Below, one piece after another: positions 23,305 to 33,893 of a stretch of DNA of 64,000 bases. The stretch is taken from contig NW_006763290.1 of the NCBI RefSeq assembly GCF_000218685.1, positions 1,111,329-1,175,328 on the forward strand, written 5' to 3'. Each line of letters opens with the position of its first letter. Within the stretch, counting starts at the first letter, position 1. A program made the translations under genes and the position numbers. This DNA comes from Serpula lacrymans var. lacrymans S7.9. Its lineage: Eukaryota > Basidiomycota > Agaricomycetes > Boletales > Serpulaceae. Below the pieces are notes generated by a model. The model did no database searches, had not been told where the DNA came from, and worked only from the letters and a program-made list of their open reading frames with translations.

Positions 23305-24765
23305 CTGTCTGTCTTATCTCTGTACCCGCCCTCTGTGAATCTACTCAAGCTTCTGCTCATTTTTATCACAGCAGTGGTGGGTTTCTTCATTCAACAGTAC
23401 ATGCCTCTTGCATGGCACTCTCACTGCTCACAAATTGTATGGAGTCACTACCCCCACTCAAACTGTCAATGTTGCACTTTCTGTTACACTGGATGTTTGG
23501 CAGCGCCGCTTGGGCCATGTCAACTATTACACTGTCTCCATTATGGCACAACACAGGTTAGTACTAGGTATGCCCTCTGTTCTCCCTTGCAAAGAGCTCA
23601 AATGTAAAAGCTGTATACTTGGGAAGCAAACTCATAATCATGTTTCACCCATCCGCTTAATCCAAAGAGTACTCGTTGCTCGAGTGTTGTTTATGTTGAC
23701 TTGATGGAAGTTGGGGCAACATCTGCAAAAGGACATGTATATATACTCAATATAAAAGATAACTTCTTATCCTACTCATGGTCCATCCCTTTATAATCCA
23801 AAGATGCCACTTTCCCTGCTCTGCAAAACTGGAAAAAAGTGCATGAAATTGAAACAAACTCCACAATTGGCATATGCTGCTCTGATAATGGGGAACTCAT
23901 TGGCAATAACATGAAGTCTTGGTTAATGTCTCACGGTTTTTCTTAGCAATTTACTGCCCCCCACACTTCTGCCCATAATGGCCACATTGAGCATCTCCAC
24001 CGGACTCTCATGAACATAGCATGTGCTATGTGACATGCTTGTCAAGCACATCCTTCCCTTTGAGTTGAATTTGTCCTGACCGCTAACTACCTCACTGTCA
24101 GGTCTTTCTCTCGTGCTATACCAAAGACACCATAGGAGTTAAGGTTTGGTTGTATGCCTGACCTCTCCTATTTGTGAGAAATTGGCTCTCATGCCTTCAT
24201 TCTCACTCAGAACCAACACAACCCAAAAGTGTTTGAGCACTCTAACAGGTAGGTACTGATTAGACTTGATCTAGATTCAAAAGCCTATCATTGTGATGAC
24301 TGCTCATCTCATCATGTCATTCATTCATCCCATGTTACATTCATTGAGTTGCATCAATCTCTCCCTGCAGGTACAGCAAGCTCACCTTCACACATCTCTT
24401 TGCCCCCACCTTCCACATCCATTTCCCCTGTCACTCAACCTTTTTGCCACTCCACCCATGCCCCCCTTCCTTCAGAATGAGTTGCTACCCTCAATCTCCC
24501 TTATATTCCCTCTACCAACATCATTCCTGCCCTAGTTGTGTCAGACAGATCCATAAATGCCATCAATCCTGATAATTCACCCACTTTTCCACATGCCATG
24601 GTAAGCCTATTTGCCTCTGAATGGTCTGTCGTCCTTCAGGAGGAGTTCACATTTCTTTTTTTAAAGCCATAGGTGTTTACACCCTTATTCCATGCTCTGA
24701 TGTTCCCACTGGTTGTCACATCATGTGTGGATGCCCTGTCTTCAAGCTCAAACATGATAAACTTG
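23300..24765 (+). mobile_element. Old copia element 4, 5' part (pre-integrase to RT start)
   Basis: Degenerate copia pol on the plus strand. 23408-23704 carries the pre-integrase block (VWQRRLGHVNYYTVSIMAQH, ELKCKSCILGKQTHNH). Integrase remnants follow to about 24200, and the reverse-transcriptase start (CPVFKLKHDKL) runs to 24765. There it is split by element 3 and resumes at 30836. Many stops and frame changes. No 5' LTR was recognised, and the upstream side abuts helicase 2. Confidence 0.75.
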
Positions 24766-25085
24766 TATTAAGAACAAAGCTTGAAGGAAGTGTCTAGCCA
24801 CTTGCTGAGAGCAATCAGGGACTGGAACTAGAGTCCAATGTGAGTAACTAGATTATTAGAGAGTATGACAGGTATACAGTACCTAGAGTCCAATGTGAGT
24901 AACTAGAGAATAGGAAGCATTGGACTCTGCAGTACTGTCCGAAGTTTTGTAAACAAAGGTAAACAAAGCAGCCACAAAGGCGAAATAATAGAGAACACAA
25001 TCAATAGTGAATGATAGAAGAATAGATAGAGAAAGGAATGAAAATATATAGGTAGCACAAAGGTGCAGAATCACCAAAACTAACA
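24766..25085 (-). repeat. 3' LTR of copia element 3
   Basis: 320 bp; on the element strand it starts TGTTAGTTTTGG and ends CTTGTTCTTAATA. It is identical to the other LTR except at one position. Confidence 0.96.
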
Positions 25086-25136
25086 CTCCCCCCTGATGCT
25101 GCACCTCCCAAGCATCAGCTCCCCCCTGATCTAATA
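25086..25136 (-). other. Polypurine tract with a second G-run
   Basis: On the element strand the 3' LTR is preceded by CAGGGGGGAG (25095-25086), the plus-strand primer. A second copy of ATCAGGGGGGAG lies ~35 bp upstream, and TGATGCT/AGCATCA between them can pair into a stem. Confidence 0.75.
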
Positions 25137-28100
25137 AGTCCCATCATCTTCCTGAACACTTCCACTTTAGGCTTGGCAAGAGCCTTGGTCAACAAGTCTG
25201 CAGGCATTTCAGCAGTAGGAACAAAAATAGGAGCAATCTGCCCAGAGTCAACAACATCTCTCAACCAATGCCATCGCAGATCAAGGTGTTTCATCCGACC
25301 ATGGTGCTCAGGGTTCTTGGATACAGAGATGGCAGATTGGTTGTCAATATGAAGGGTGGAAGGAGAGGTGATAGGATAGCCCATTTTCTTCAACAAATTT
25401 CGCATCCAGCAAATCTCTTTGCCAGCCTCAACAGCAGCAATGTATTCTGCTTCAGTGGTGGACAGAGCAACAATGTTCTGAAGCTTGGAGCTCCAGGAGA
25501 CAGCACCAGATCCCATCTTGACAATATAGGCACCAGTAGAACGACCAGAGTCCTTGTCACCACCATGATCAGCATCAGAGAAAGTGGTGAAGAGTTCAGT
25601 GGAATTGGGATCAGAACCAAGGACAAGGGAATGATCAAGGGTGCCTTGCAAGTAGCGGAACAAGTGCTTGACAGCGCTCCAGTGAGTAAGACCAGGATTA
25701 GAGTTATATCTGGCAAGGACTCCAACAGTGTAGGCAATGTCAGGACGAGTGGTAGTGGCCAGATACATCAGAGCACCAACAGCAGCAAGGTAGGGAATGT
25801 CCTTCATCAAAGCAGCATCACTGGATGTTTTGGGAGACATGTCCTTGGTGAGGCGCAAACCAGGATCCATGGGAGTGGACACAGGCTTGCAGTCCTTCAT
25901 GCCAAAGCGCTCCAAAATGTCCAGAGTGTACTGATGTTGGGAGAGGGAGATGGTGCAATTACTTAGGTCTCTAGTGATGGAAATGCCAAGTAGGTAAGAA
26001 GTAGGGCCAAGATCACGAAGCTTAAAGTGCAGGGAGAGGTCCTTGACAGCTTGGTCAAGTGCAGAAGTAGAAGTGGATGCCAGTGTCATGTCATCAACAA
26101 AGACAGGCAGGATAATGCGCACATCAGCTCTGTTAAAGACATAGATGGCAGAGTCTGAATAAGTACGCTTGAATCCGAGTTTTTCAAGCACAGTGTGCAT
26201 CTTCTGGTTCCACATTCTGCCTCCCTGCTTTGTCCCATAAATGGCCTTGTCCAACTGGCAAACAAGATTGTGAGGACCCTGATGGAATCCCTCTGGCTGA
26301 TGCATGTAGACCTTGACATCCATGACTCCATTCAGGAATGCATGGGAAATGTCAATGGAGCGCAAATGGAGGTTGTGGATGGCTGCAATGGCAAGGACAA
26401 CTCTGATGGATAATATGCGGACAGTAGGTGCAAATATTTCGAGGAAATCAAAGCCAGGGCGCTGGTTATAACCTTTGGCCACATATCTGGCCTTGTAGCG
26501 CTCAACAGTGCCATCTGAGTTGTGCTTGATCTTGAAGACCCACTTGCCACCAATAGCCTTGACTCCAGGAGGTAGTTCCACTAGTGACCAAGTACCATTG
26601 CGCTCATGAGCTTGAAGCTCTTCCATGGCTGCCTCTCTCCATTTATCTGCATCAGGACGCTTCATTGCATCTGCAAACGACCTAGGCTCAGCAGAGTCTC
26701 CAAAGTGTGCTACTTCATCATCAACTGCCTCAGAATCACTGTCATCACTCTCAATGGCAGGAGTAGGTTGTCTGTGTTGAAGCCACCATGGTCTAGGTGG
26801 TCTCCTAGCCTTTACAGGGCGTCTCAGTGCAATAGGAAAGTCAGGAGAAGGTGAGCGATGAGGAGGGTGATTTGGAAGCTCAGGAGGTTGATTCACAGGT
26901 GGTTTTGCATCAAGGTCCAAATGAGGCCCATTGTCAGGCAATGGCTGAGGCTGCTGAAGTGCAGCTGGTGGGCCCATATCTCCCCCTGGACCTGGTGCAG
27001 GGACATCCTCAATCAGGCCCAATGGCATGGATAGCGAAGGTGGAGTGGGAGGTGGAGGTGGGACATTGTCAGAAGACCTCTTCAAGCCAGGGAAGTAGCG
27101 CTCATCAAAATCAGCTCTCTCAGAGATAACAGTGCGCTTGGTGGTAGGATTGTAGAATTTCCATCCCTTGTACCCCTCAGGGTAACCAATAAACACACAT
27201 TTCTCCATATGAGAGCCAAAGACGCCTCTTTTGTCCTTTTGCACATGCACATAGGCAGTGCAGCCCCAAACGCGAAGGTGAGACATGCCAGGCTTGCATC
27301 CATACCACAACTCAAATGGAGTGGCATGAGCCACTGCATCAGTGGGACACCTGTTCCAGACATGCACCAAAGCGGACAGACATTCACCCCAGAAGCTGTT
27401 AGGCAATGCAGACTCTGATAACATGGCAGTGATACGCTCAGTCAGAAGTCTGTTTGCTCGCTCTGCCACACCATTCTGCTGAGGACGATTCCTGGTGGTA
27501 TGCTGTCTGACAATCCCATGGTCATCTGTGAATTGCTCAAATTCCTTGGACATGTACTCTCCCCCTTTGTCATCGCGCAGAGCCTTGATTTTACGCTCCA
27601 ATTGAGTCTCAGCATAAGCCTTGAATCTCTTGAAAGCATCAAAGACATCTGACTTGGCCTTGAGAGGCACAACAACACGGAATTGACTGTGATCGTCAAT
27701 GAAGGTGACCCAGTAGCGATAACCAGAGAATGTGGGGGAAGAGACTTGGTGTACATCAGAATGGATGAGGTCCAAAGGAGCAGAGCGAGTATCAGATGAG
27801 GGGAATGGATTGGCATGCATCTTGCCAGACAAGCACGGTTCACAGACAGGATCAGGAGCAGCCTTGGATTCCAGTGTAAGCCCAGTGACCAGATCTCTCT
27901 GTATCAGTCTCTTGACATCAGCATGATGGTGGTGAGCCAATCTGCGATGCCAGAGCATCAAATCAAGTGGTATAGTCGCAGTAAAATGTCCCAATTCAAC
28001 ACAAGCAGCAGTAGATCCATCAAGGAATGCTGCATTGTTGTCATTGATAGTTGCAGTGAACAAGAGAGTGTTGTCACGCATAAAGGACATGGAATGAGAC

Positions 28101-28438
28101 AAAATAGTGACATTGAAACCACTTTGACGAGTTAAATACAAGACTGAGAGGAGATTATTTCGAAGATCTGGTACATGGAGCACTCTAGAGAATTCCACAG
28201 CCCTAGCCACTTTGCCATTCATCACAGGATTAAACACCACAGTACCAACACCAGCTGAATAGACAACAGTGTGATCAGCCAGCTTGATTGGCACACGATA
28301 TGGGGTATAGTGGTGCACCCAATGACGATGAGGTGTCATATGAGAAGTGGCGCCTGTGTCTGCATTCCAATCAATGTCAGCATCAAGTTGGAGAGGGCAA
28401 TGAGGATCAGAGGGATGAATGGAATGAAAACTTGCATT
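25115..28438 (-). CDS. Copia pol: protease, integrase, RT, RNase H
   Basis: Open from 28438 to a stop at 25117-25115 (1107 codons), in the same frame as gag and separated from it only by one TGA. Protease ADTGATSHM (about 28350). Integrase zinc region HRRLAHHHH…CEPCLSGK and catalytic DDE region (LIHSDVHQV, FIDDHSQF, GVAERANRLL). Pro-rich linker. Reverse transcriptase with VFVDDMTLAS, so both catalytic Asp are intact. RNase H with SDADHGGDKDSG, STTEAEYIAA and HIDNQSAI. End GLIRSGGS. All expected catalytic motifs are present. The ATG at 28339 falls inside the protease, so translation presumably comes from gag. Confidence 0.95.
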   Translation of the reverse strand, partial: NASFHSIHPSDPHCPLQLDADIDWNADTGATSHMTPHRHWVHHYTPYRVPIKLADHTVVYSAGVGTVVFNPVMNGKVARAVEFSRVLHVPDLRNNLLSVLYLTRQSGFNVTILSHSMSFMRDNTLLFTATINDNNAAFLDGSTAACVELGHFTATIPLDLMLWHRRLAHHHHADVKRLIQRDLVTGLTLESKAAPDPVCEPCLSGKMHANPFPSSDTRSAPLDLIHSDVHQVSSPTFSGYRYWVTFIDDHSQFRVVVPLKAKSDVFDAFKRFKAYAETQLERKIKALRDDKGGEYMSKEFEQFTDDHGIVRQHTTRNRPQQNGVAERANRLLTERITAMLSESALPNSFWGECLSALVHVWNRCPTDAVAHATPFELWYGCKPGMSHLRVWGCTAYVHVQKDKRGVFGSHMEKCVFIGYPEGYKGWKFYNPTTKRTVISERADFDERYFPGLKRSSDNVPPPPPTPPSLSMPLGLIEDVPAPGPGGDMGPPAALQQPQPLPDNGPHLDLDAKPPVNQPPELPNHPPHRSPSPDFPIALRRPVKARRPPRPWWLQHRQPTPAIESDDSDSEAVDDEVAHFGDSAEPRSFADAMKRPDADKWREAAMEELQAHERNGTWSLVELPPGVKAIGGKWVFKIKHNSDGTVERYKARYVAKGYNQRPGFDFLEIFAPTVRILSIRVVLAIAAIHNLHLRSIDISHAFLNGVMDVKVYMHQPEGFHQGPHNLVCQLDKAIYGTKQGGRMWNQKMHTVLEKLGFKRTYSDSAIYVFNRADVRIILPVFVDDMTLASTSTSALDQAVKDLSLHFKLRDLGPTSYLLGISITRDLSNCTISLSQHQYTLDILERFGMKDCKPVSTPMDPGLRLTKDMSPKTSSDAALMKDIPYLAAVGALMYLATTTRPDIAYTVGVLARYNSNPGLTHWSAVKHLFRYLQGTLDHSLVLGSDPNSTELFTTFSDADHGGDKDSGRSTGAYIVKMGSGAVSWSSKLQNIVALSTTEAEYIAAVEAGKEICWMRNLLKKMGYPITSPSTLHIDNQSAISVSKNPEHHGRMKHLDLRWHWLRDVVDSGQIAPIFVPTAEMPADLLTKALAKPKVEVFRKMMGLIRSGGS

Positions 28439-29365
28439 TCAAGCTGATTCAGTGACCACAGTAGATGAATTGGCATTGTTGGGCGAAGATTTGGGCTGCT
28501 GAGAGGTATTCTGAGAGTTGCTGGAGCCTGCCTGAGCCTTATTGCCACGCTTGTAGCGATTCTTAGCACCCTCCACTGCCTGTTGGCGACTAGCTATGTA
28601 TCTGTGGCATTTGTCTTGGGTATGACCAAGTAAACCACAGAAATCACACTGAACGCGAGTAGAGGTGGTGGATTGGTTGCAATGATGGCAGTTAGGATGG
28701 GTGCAGGTGCTATTGGCAGTGGTAGACGAAGAATGCAAGGCAGAATCGACTTCAGCACGACGACGGCGATTGACCTCTTCAGCAAGGAAAGCATCCCTGA
28801 GCTGGGTCTTGTCCAAGGTGCCCAGAAGTAGTAAAGATGAAGTGAAGTGGGCATATTGATCAGGAAGCGCCCTAATCATGGCCATGCATGTCAATTCATC
28901 ATCCAATTCAGACAATGAGAAGCCAGTAGGACAAAGATTTTGAATCTGATGCATGCCTTTGTCAATTCTGGTCATGAGAGCCTGCAGGGACTCGTCCTCC
29001 TTCTTTCTGATAGAGAAGAAGTCGTCATAGGCATTAAATCTCGTCCCATGCTTCTTAGAGATGTGCACAATTGCCAGTTTCTCCCAGATCTTGACAGGAT
29101 CATCAATGATGCCATCAAGATGGATGCGCTGCTCTTTGGTGACATTGAGGTATAATGCACCAGCAGCCTTTTCAGCTCTCAACTCCCATTTCTCTATTGC
29201 TTCAGTGTCAGTCCCAGGACACTTTTCAGCGCCAGAGACGAGCCTCCACAGTCCCTTGGTCATCAACCAAGCTTGCATTTCACCACTCCACTGGGGGTAG
29301 TTAGTGCCAGACAAGGGATGGAACTTGGGATCAGAGTCAGACATGATGGGTGTTGTATAAGACAA
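28439..29365 (-). CDS. Copia gag of element 3
   Basis: 308 residues from ATG 29365 to TGA 28441-28439. The N-terminal half has the DUF4219/UBN2-type gag pattern (YPQWSGEMQAWLMTKGLWRL; DEITCMAMI-like helical region). The C-terminal part carries a CCHC knuckle CDFCGLLGHTQDKC. It forms the virus-like particle and binds the RNA. The stop is followed without frame change by the protease. Confidence 0.92.
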   Translation of the reverse strand: MSYTTPIMSDSDPKFHPLSGTNYPQWSGEMQAWLMTKGLWRLVSGAEKCPGTDTEAIEKWELRAEKAAGALYLNVTKEQRIHLDGIIDDPVKIWEKLAIVHISKKHGTRFNAYDDFFSIRKKEDESLQALMTRIDKGMHQIQNLCPTGFSLSELDDELTCMAMIRALPDQYAHFTSSLLLLGTLDKTQLRDAFLAEEVNRRRRAEVDSALHSSSTTANSTCTHPNCHHCNQSTTSTRVQCDFCGLLGHTQDKCHRYIASRQQAVEGAKNRYKRGNKAQAGSSNSQNTSQQPKSSPNNANSSTVVTESA

Positions 29366-30493
29366 TAGAGCAATGATAAATGATGTAGGAGACGGCTATA
29401 GGCGATGGAATAGTGGCAAAGACAATGGGCAACAGTAGGAGGCGAGCAGATAAGATGGTGAGGCGGTAGAGAGAGGATATGGAGAGGGTCAGAAAGCGCA
29501 AGGATAGGTCCAAATAGGGTCCAAAAAGCGTCCAAAAGCGATCCAGGAGGGTGCTAAGGCTTCCTAGTGCTGCTACAGGGTTACGCCTGTGTTCCCCTTT
29601 CAATTCCACACTGATATTAACAGAGAAATCGCCTCGAGACAGTGTTGGTTAATAGGGCTTGTATATGAGTCAACAAAGTGACTTAAGCTCCCCAAACACT
29701 GCAGACTGAGAGAGGCTCTAGGCAACAGCAAACTGAGGCAATGCAGGCGAGCTTCACAGTCTATAGGCTTGTTCTATCTGATAATGGACAGAGTAGAGAA
29801 GATTGGAGCTTTATGCACACACCAGATATGCCAAAAAGCGAAAAATAGGGCAAAAAGTCGAAATTGATGCAGAGACAGATAAGATGGATGGATTGCCACC
29901 AAATCAGAGGTATAGGGAACATTTTTATAGAGTAATAGATGGCCTAAATATCACAAGAAGTGAAGCACAGGATGTGGAGATATGCAATAGGGGTCCAATA
30001 GGGGTGAAAGTGCCAAAAATGCGAACTTCACAGAGGATGATGGAGTGGATGGATTGCCCCCAAATTGAGGTTGTAAAGTGCAATAGTATAGGGTAGTAGA
30101 TGGCTCAAATAGGGCCAAGATCCGAGCACAGGATGTGGAGATATGGAATAGGGGGCCAAAAGGTGGTCAAATGATGATGAAGGCTCACAGAAAGATCCAG
30201 CTCAAATCCGACCGCTCTGACAGGTCTCCTAGGGTTATTTAGGCCGTAGAAGACGATGGTAGAAGTTTGGGGACGATCAGATAAGGATTGGATGAGATAT
30301 GATGCAGATAAGACCAAAAAAGCGTCCAAAATGGGGGTAACTTGCAACAAGGAGTTGTTGTTGGAGATCAAGATGAGATCAGAGTAATCTGAGGTGATGG
30401 GTGAGATAATAAGAGTCCCAGAAGACAATGGTTACAATGGATAAGCAGTAGGACGCTTGGATGGTGAGATATGAGGTCAGGAAGATGGCTAGA
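29366..30493 (-). other. Untranslated leader of copia element 3
   Basis: About 1.1 kb between the primer site and gag, unusually long. It contains a diverged tandem duplication with 161-bp offset (TGGATGGATTGCC at 29885 and 30046; GCACAGGATGTGGAGATATG in both units). A 107-codon open frame (30428-30105) has no recognisable product. Confidence 0.7.
29885..30160. repeat. Tandem duplication in element 3 leader, 161-bp period
   Basis: Two diverged copies of a block that starts TGGATGGATTGCC(A/C)CC and ends CACAGGATGTGGAGATATG. Confidence 0.7.
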
Positions 30494-30510
30494 GCACAGG
30501 GCTCATAACC
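30494..30510 (-). other. Primer binding site of copia element 3
   Basis: GGTTATGAGCCCTGTGC directly after the 5' LTR on the element strand, complementary to the anticodon arm of initiator tRNA-Met (half-tRNA priming). Same core as element 1. Confidence 0.85.
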
Positions 30511-30830
30511 TATTAAGAACAAAGCTTGAGGGAAGTGTCTAGCCACTTGCTGAGAGCAATCAGGGACTGGAACTAGAGTCCAATGTGAGTAACTAGATTA
30601 TTAGAGAGTATGACAGGTATACAGTACCTAGAGTCCAATGTGAGTAACTAGAGAATAGGAAGCATTGGACTCTGCAGTACTGTCCGAAGTTTTGTAAACA
30701 AAGGTAAACAAAGCAGCCACAAAGGCGAAATAATAGAGAACACAATCAATAGTGAATGATAGAAGAATAGATAGAGAAAGGAATGAAAATATATAGGTAG
30801 CACAAAGGTGCAGAATCACCAAAACTAACA
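30511..30830 (-). repeat. 5' LTR of copia element 3
   Basis: 320 bp, matches the 3' LTR at all but one position; flanked outside by ACTTG. Confidence 0.96.
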
Positions 30831-30835
30831 ACTTG

Positions 30836-32197
30836 GTCATCCTGCTTGCTTCAAAACTTGTTATGTCTGCAAAGGTTCCACTGCTGTCCCTGGCAGCAAT
30901 TACCATAAAACTACTTCACCAACTGCTCATCTTGAGTCCTTCTATCTTCTTCTCCATCTCGCCGCTACTCTCATGGGAGGTGCAACAAATTAATGTAAAA
31001 ACCGCATTTTTAAACACACCCTACCTGATGATGAGATCTACTATATGGAGCAACCAGATGGTTTTGCTGAACTTCCCAGCCATGTCTGGAAGCTCAACAA
31101 GGCTCTCTATGGAATGAAGCAAGCCAGGTGTGTATGGAATCACACTATGCACACTGCCATGGCCCACTTAGGCTTTTCTTGTGTCAATTCTGAATACTGC
31201 ATTTATTCCTGCACCTCCTCCACTGGCACATACATAATGGCAGTCCACATTGATTATTTCTTAGCCATTGCATCCTCAAAGAAGGAAAACAAGTGTTTTA
31301 AGATTTGAGCACCCAATGGCAAATATCAAATTCTGTGTTGGCATAGCTATAGAACACAATTACAAACCACAATCAGTTGCCCTATCTCAGACTGCATTTA
31401 TTGATCATGGTGTATCACAGTTTCATCTCGACAATACTTTCCCTGCATCCACACCAATGGAAACAGGCATCCATCTCTCCCACACTCCGGCATTTGAACA
31501 ACCTGACAAGGAAAGGACTCTCATGTCACAAACTCTTTACAAGTCACTCATCGGATTGCTTATGTACTTGTCCATGGGAACAAGACCAGACATAACCTTT
31601 GCTATTCAACAATTGTTGCAGTTCCTGGAGTGTTACGAACCATCACATTGGGAAGCTAGTTGTCCGCTACCCCAAAGGAACTCAAGACTTAAAACTCTTC
31701 CTAGGTGGTTCAAATGATATAAATCTTAAATATACCAATGCCAGCTTTGCAAACTGCCCCAACAGTTGTAAATCAATCACTAGATATTGAACTTTGGTTG
31801 GCTCAGGGTTGATTTCATGCTACCAAACAACAAATAGTTACAACATCTACATGCAAAGTTAAGTATATAACTGCATGTGCAACATCAAAGGAATTGATCT
31901 GGCTCAGGTCACTGCTACATGCCCTTTCAAAATCACAGTCACATTTGATACCATTACTCTGCAACAACAACTGCGCCATTGTCTTAAGCGATGACCCATC
32001 TTTCTATGCAAGGACAAAACATATTGATATTCATTATCATTATATCCGCAAACAAGTACATGCAAAACACATCAATATTCAATACATTAATGCCAAACAA
32101 AACCTTGCTAAAGCATTCATGAAAGCCCTACGCACAAAAACCTTTGTTTCTCTTTGCGGTTGCATGGGACTTAGATAATTCTTGTATCAAGGAGGAG
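30836..32197 (+). mobile_element. Old copia element 4, 3' part (RT and RNase H)
   Basis: Continues the reverse transcriptase split at 24765: HLESFYLLLHLAATLMGG, YMEQPDGFAELPSHVWKLNK, LYGMKQARCVWNHTMHTAM, then an active-site remnant AVHIDYFLAIAS where VDD-type residues are expected. The RNase H end (FYARTKHIDIHYHYIRKQVH, CGCMGLR) stops at 32176-32178. Several frameshifts. A purine tract AAGGAGGAG (about 32190) precedes TGTTGGGATAG, the probable start of its 3' LTR. Confidence 0.85.
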
Positions 32198-32486
32198 TGT
32201 TGGGATAGAAAAGATAGGTTTTGCGATACAACAATATATTCAAACTTACACATGACTCATTTCTTGTTTCTACATATATAGTCGTTTTTGTTCTCAGTTG
32301 GTCTGGCTACAACTGAGGGTATGTTACCGGTTTTCTATTCATTGTTATTCTTAATTGATGTGATATTATTGTTGTGCTAATTGTTCCTAGTTTCTACACT
32401 ATATATAATGCACTCCCAAAGAGCACAAGCTTTGACTCTGATGGCTCCCCAATGTCATGTGGCTGACAAGTTGGGAAAGACCTAGT
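32198..32486 (+). repeat. Probable 3' LTR remnant of element 4
   Basis: Begins TGTTGGGATAGAAAAG right after a purine tract, with a TATA-like CATATATAGTCG near 32274. The downstream limit cannot be set because the 5' LTR was not found. Confidence 0.5.
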
Positions 32487-32581
32487 CTTATCCGAATGAC
32501 AGGCCTTTTGGGGGGAGCCCGCCTTCGGTGTCAATAAGCAATAGGTGGCGCCATAGCTGAGCTTCGGCATTAGGCGGCATT

Positions 32582-32992
32582 TGTAACAACCAAAGTTTGT
32601 ATACTCTGGTGCATGTGACAGGCAGAGACTGGTGAGTGGAGGAGAGGATAATCTCCCTTATGGTAGGACTGAGTTTGTTGTGGGTAAACAACAGGAAGAC
32701 TTGCTGAGGAGTCTCCTTGATCTATTGGGGCATTTATACTACTACAGCCTATTTGTACACGTGTACTATATAGTTGATGAAGGCAATGGCTGATGATGTC
32801 ATAGGGCGCAGCCCATGCAACCAGCTCCACTGCGTGAGAGACTTGTAGCTAAGGATAAAGAAAAGCAGCACACCACGAAAAATGGAGTTTGAACAAAATA
32901 GAAAGTGCTGCATGGCACAGTGTGTGAAAACTACAGAAGAAAGTTAAAGTGGAGAATGAAATTTAAAGATCCAAAAATTGTGTATCATAACA
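32582..32992 (-). repeat. Solo LTR C
   Basis: 411 bp, on the minus strand TGTTATGATACAC…GGTTGTTACA, with a perfect 5-bp duplication GCATT (32577-32581 and 32993-32997). Inverted relative of solo LTR D. Confidence 0.9.
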
Positions 32993-33061
32993 GCATTGAT
33001 GGATGATCAGCATGGGTAGGACTCAAAAAAATGTAGTAGAGCTGACTCAATAGTGACTAAG

Positions 33062-33456
33062 TGTTACGATAACACAATTTTTGGACTTTCCCTTTACTTT
33101 TATTCTCCGCTTTAACCTTGTACTATAGCTTTCACACAGGGTGCCGCGCGGCACTTCCCCTTCCCGCGCCGCATTGCCTTTCTTCTTATTTTGGACATAA
33201 CTCTCTCACACAGTGGAGCTGGTCATACGGGCTAGGCCCCATGACATCATCAGCCACTATATCTATCAACTGTATAGTACACATGTACAAACAATCCTGT
33301 TGTAGTATATAAACCCCAATAGATCCAGGAGACTCCTTAGCGAGTCCTCCTGTTGTATACCAACTAACTCACTGCATATTAAGGGGTAACCACTCCCTCA
33401 TCATCTTTCTCTATAGTGTGTTCCTGTGTGCGCCAGAGTATATCTTGGTTGTTACA
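33062..33456 (+). repeat. Solo LTR D
   Basis: 395 bp, TGTTACGATAACAC…GGTTGTTACA, with a perfect 5-bp duplication CTAAG (33057-33061 and 33457-33461). It has a TATA-like box TATATAAACCCC at about 33306. Same family as LTR C, opposite orientation, 69 bp apart. Confidence 0.9.
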
Positions 33457-33893
33457 CTAAGCCATGCACAATAACACTCTCAAAATACAATACATGCCTT
33501 TTACAACTAAACCTTGTCATTGATCACCAATGAGCAGTGGCTTTCAATATGGTGTACAGTAATTTGTGGCATCATAGAAGAGAAAATGCCTCAGTGGGCC
33601 AATGGCCTACCTCACGGCTTTTTAAAATCAATAGCCAGGCTCACTCACTTACTGGAATATTACAACTACTAACGCCAGGCCTGATAGACATGGCCTTGCC
33701 AATGTGATAGACAATAATTTACTTACCATTTTCACCTCAGTAGCTTATCCGCAGAGTAGGCCCACCCAAAGGCTGGTCTGAATTTTGTGGAGTGCTTTCG
33801 GAAGCTCATGCTGTGCTCTCAAAAGTGTTGATGATTGTGGCTATTGACACCGAAGGCGAGCTCCCACCAAAAGGCCTTTCATTTGGAGCAGAC

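Larger units (their letters stand above)
24766..30830 (-). mobile_element. Young Ty1/copia retrotransposon, element 3
   Basis: 6065 bp with 320-bp LTRs that differ at one base (LTR position 20: A at 24785, G at 30530), and a perfect 5-bp target duplication ACTTG (24761-24765 and 30831-30835). The order on the minus strand is 5' LTR 30830-30511, primer site 30510-30494, 1.1-kb leader, gag, pol, purine tract 25095-25086, 3' LTR 25085-24766. It inserted into the reverse-transcriptase region of the older element 4. Near-identical LTRs mean a recent insertion. Confidence 0.97.
32487..33893. mobile_element. DNA element with ~50-bp inverted termini
   Basis: 32487-32543 and 33842-33893 are inverted copies (AGGCCTTTTGG…GCCTTCGGTGTCAATA against TATTGACACCGAAGGC…CCAAAAGGCCT) with ~85% identity over ~50 bp. 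Without its two nested solo LTRs, ~600 bp remain and no transposase, so it would be a non-autonomous, MITE-like unit. The target duplication could not be fixed. Confidence 0.55.

Noticed and set aside
25268..25966. 232-codon plus-strand open frame.
   Set aside because: It lies antisense within the intact pol of element 3 and has no recognisable motif.
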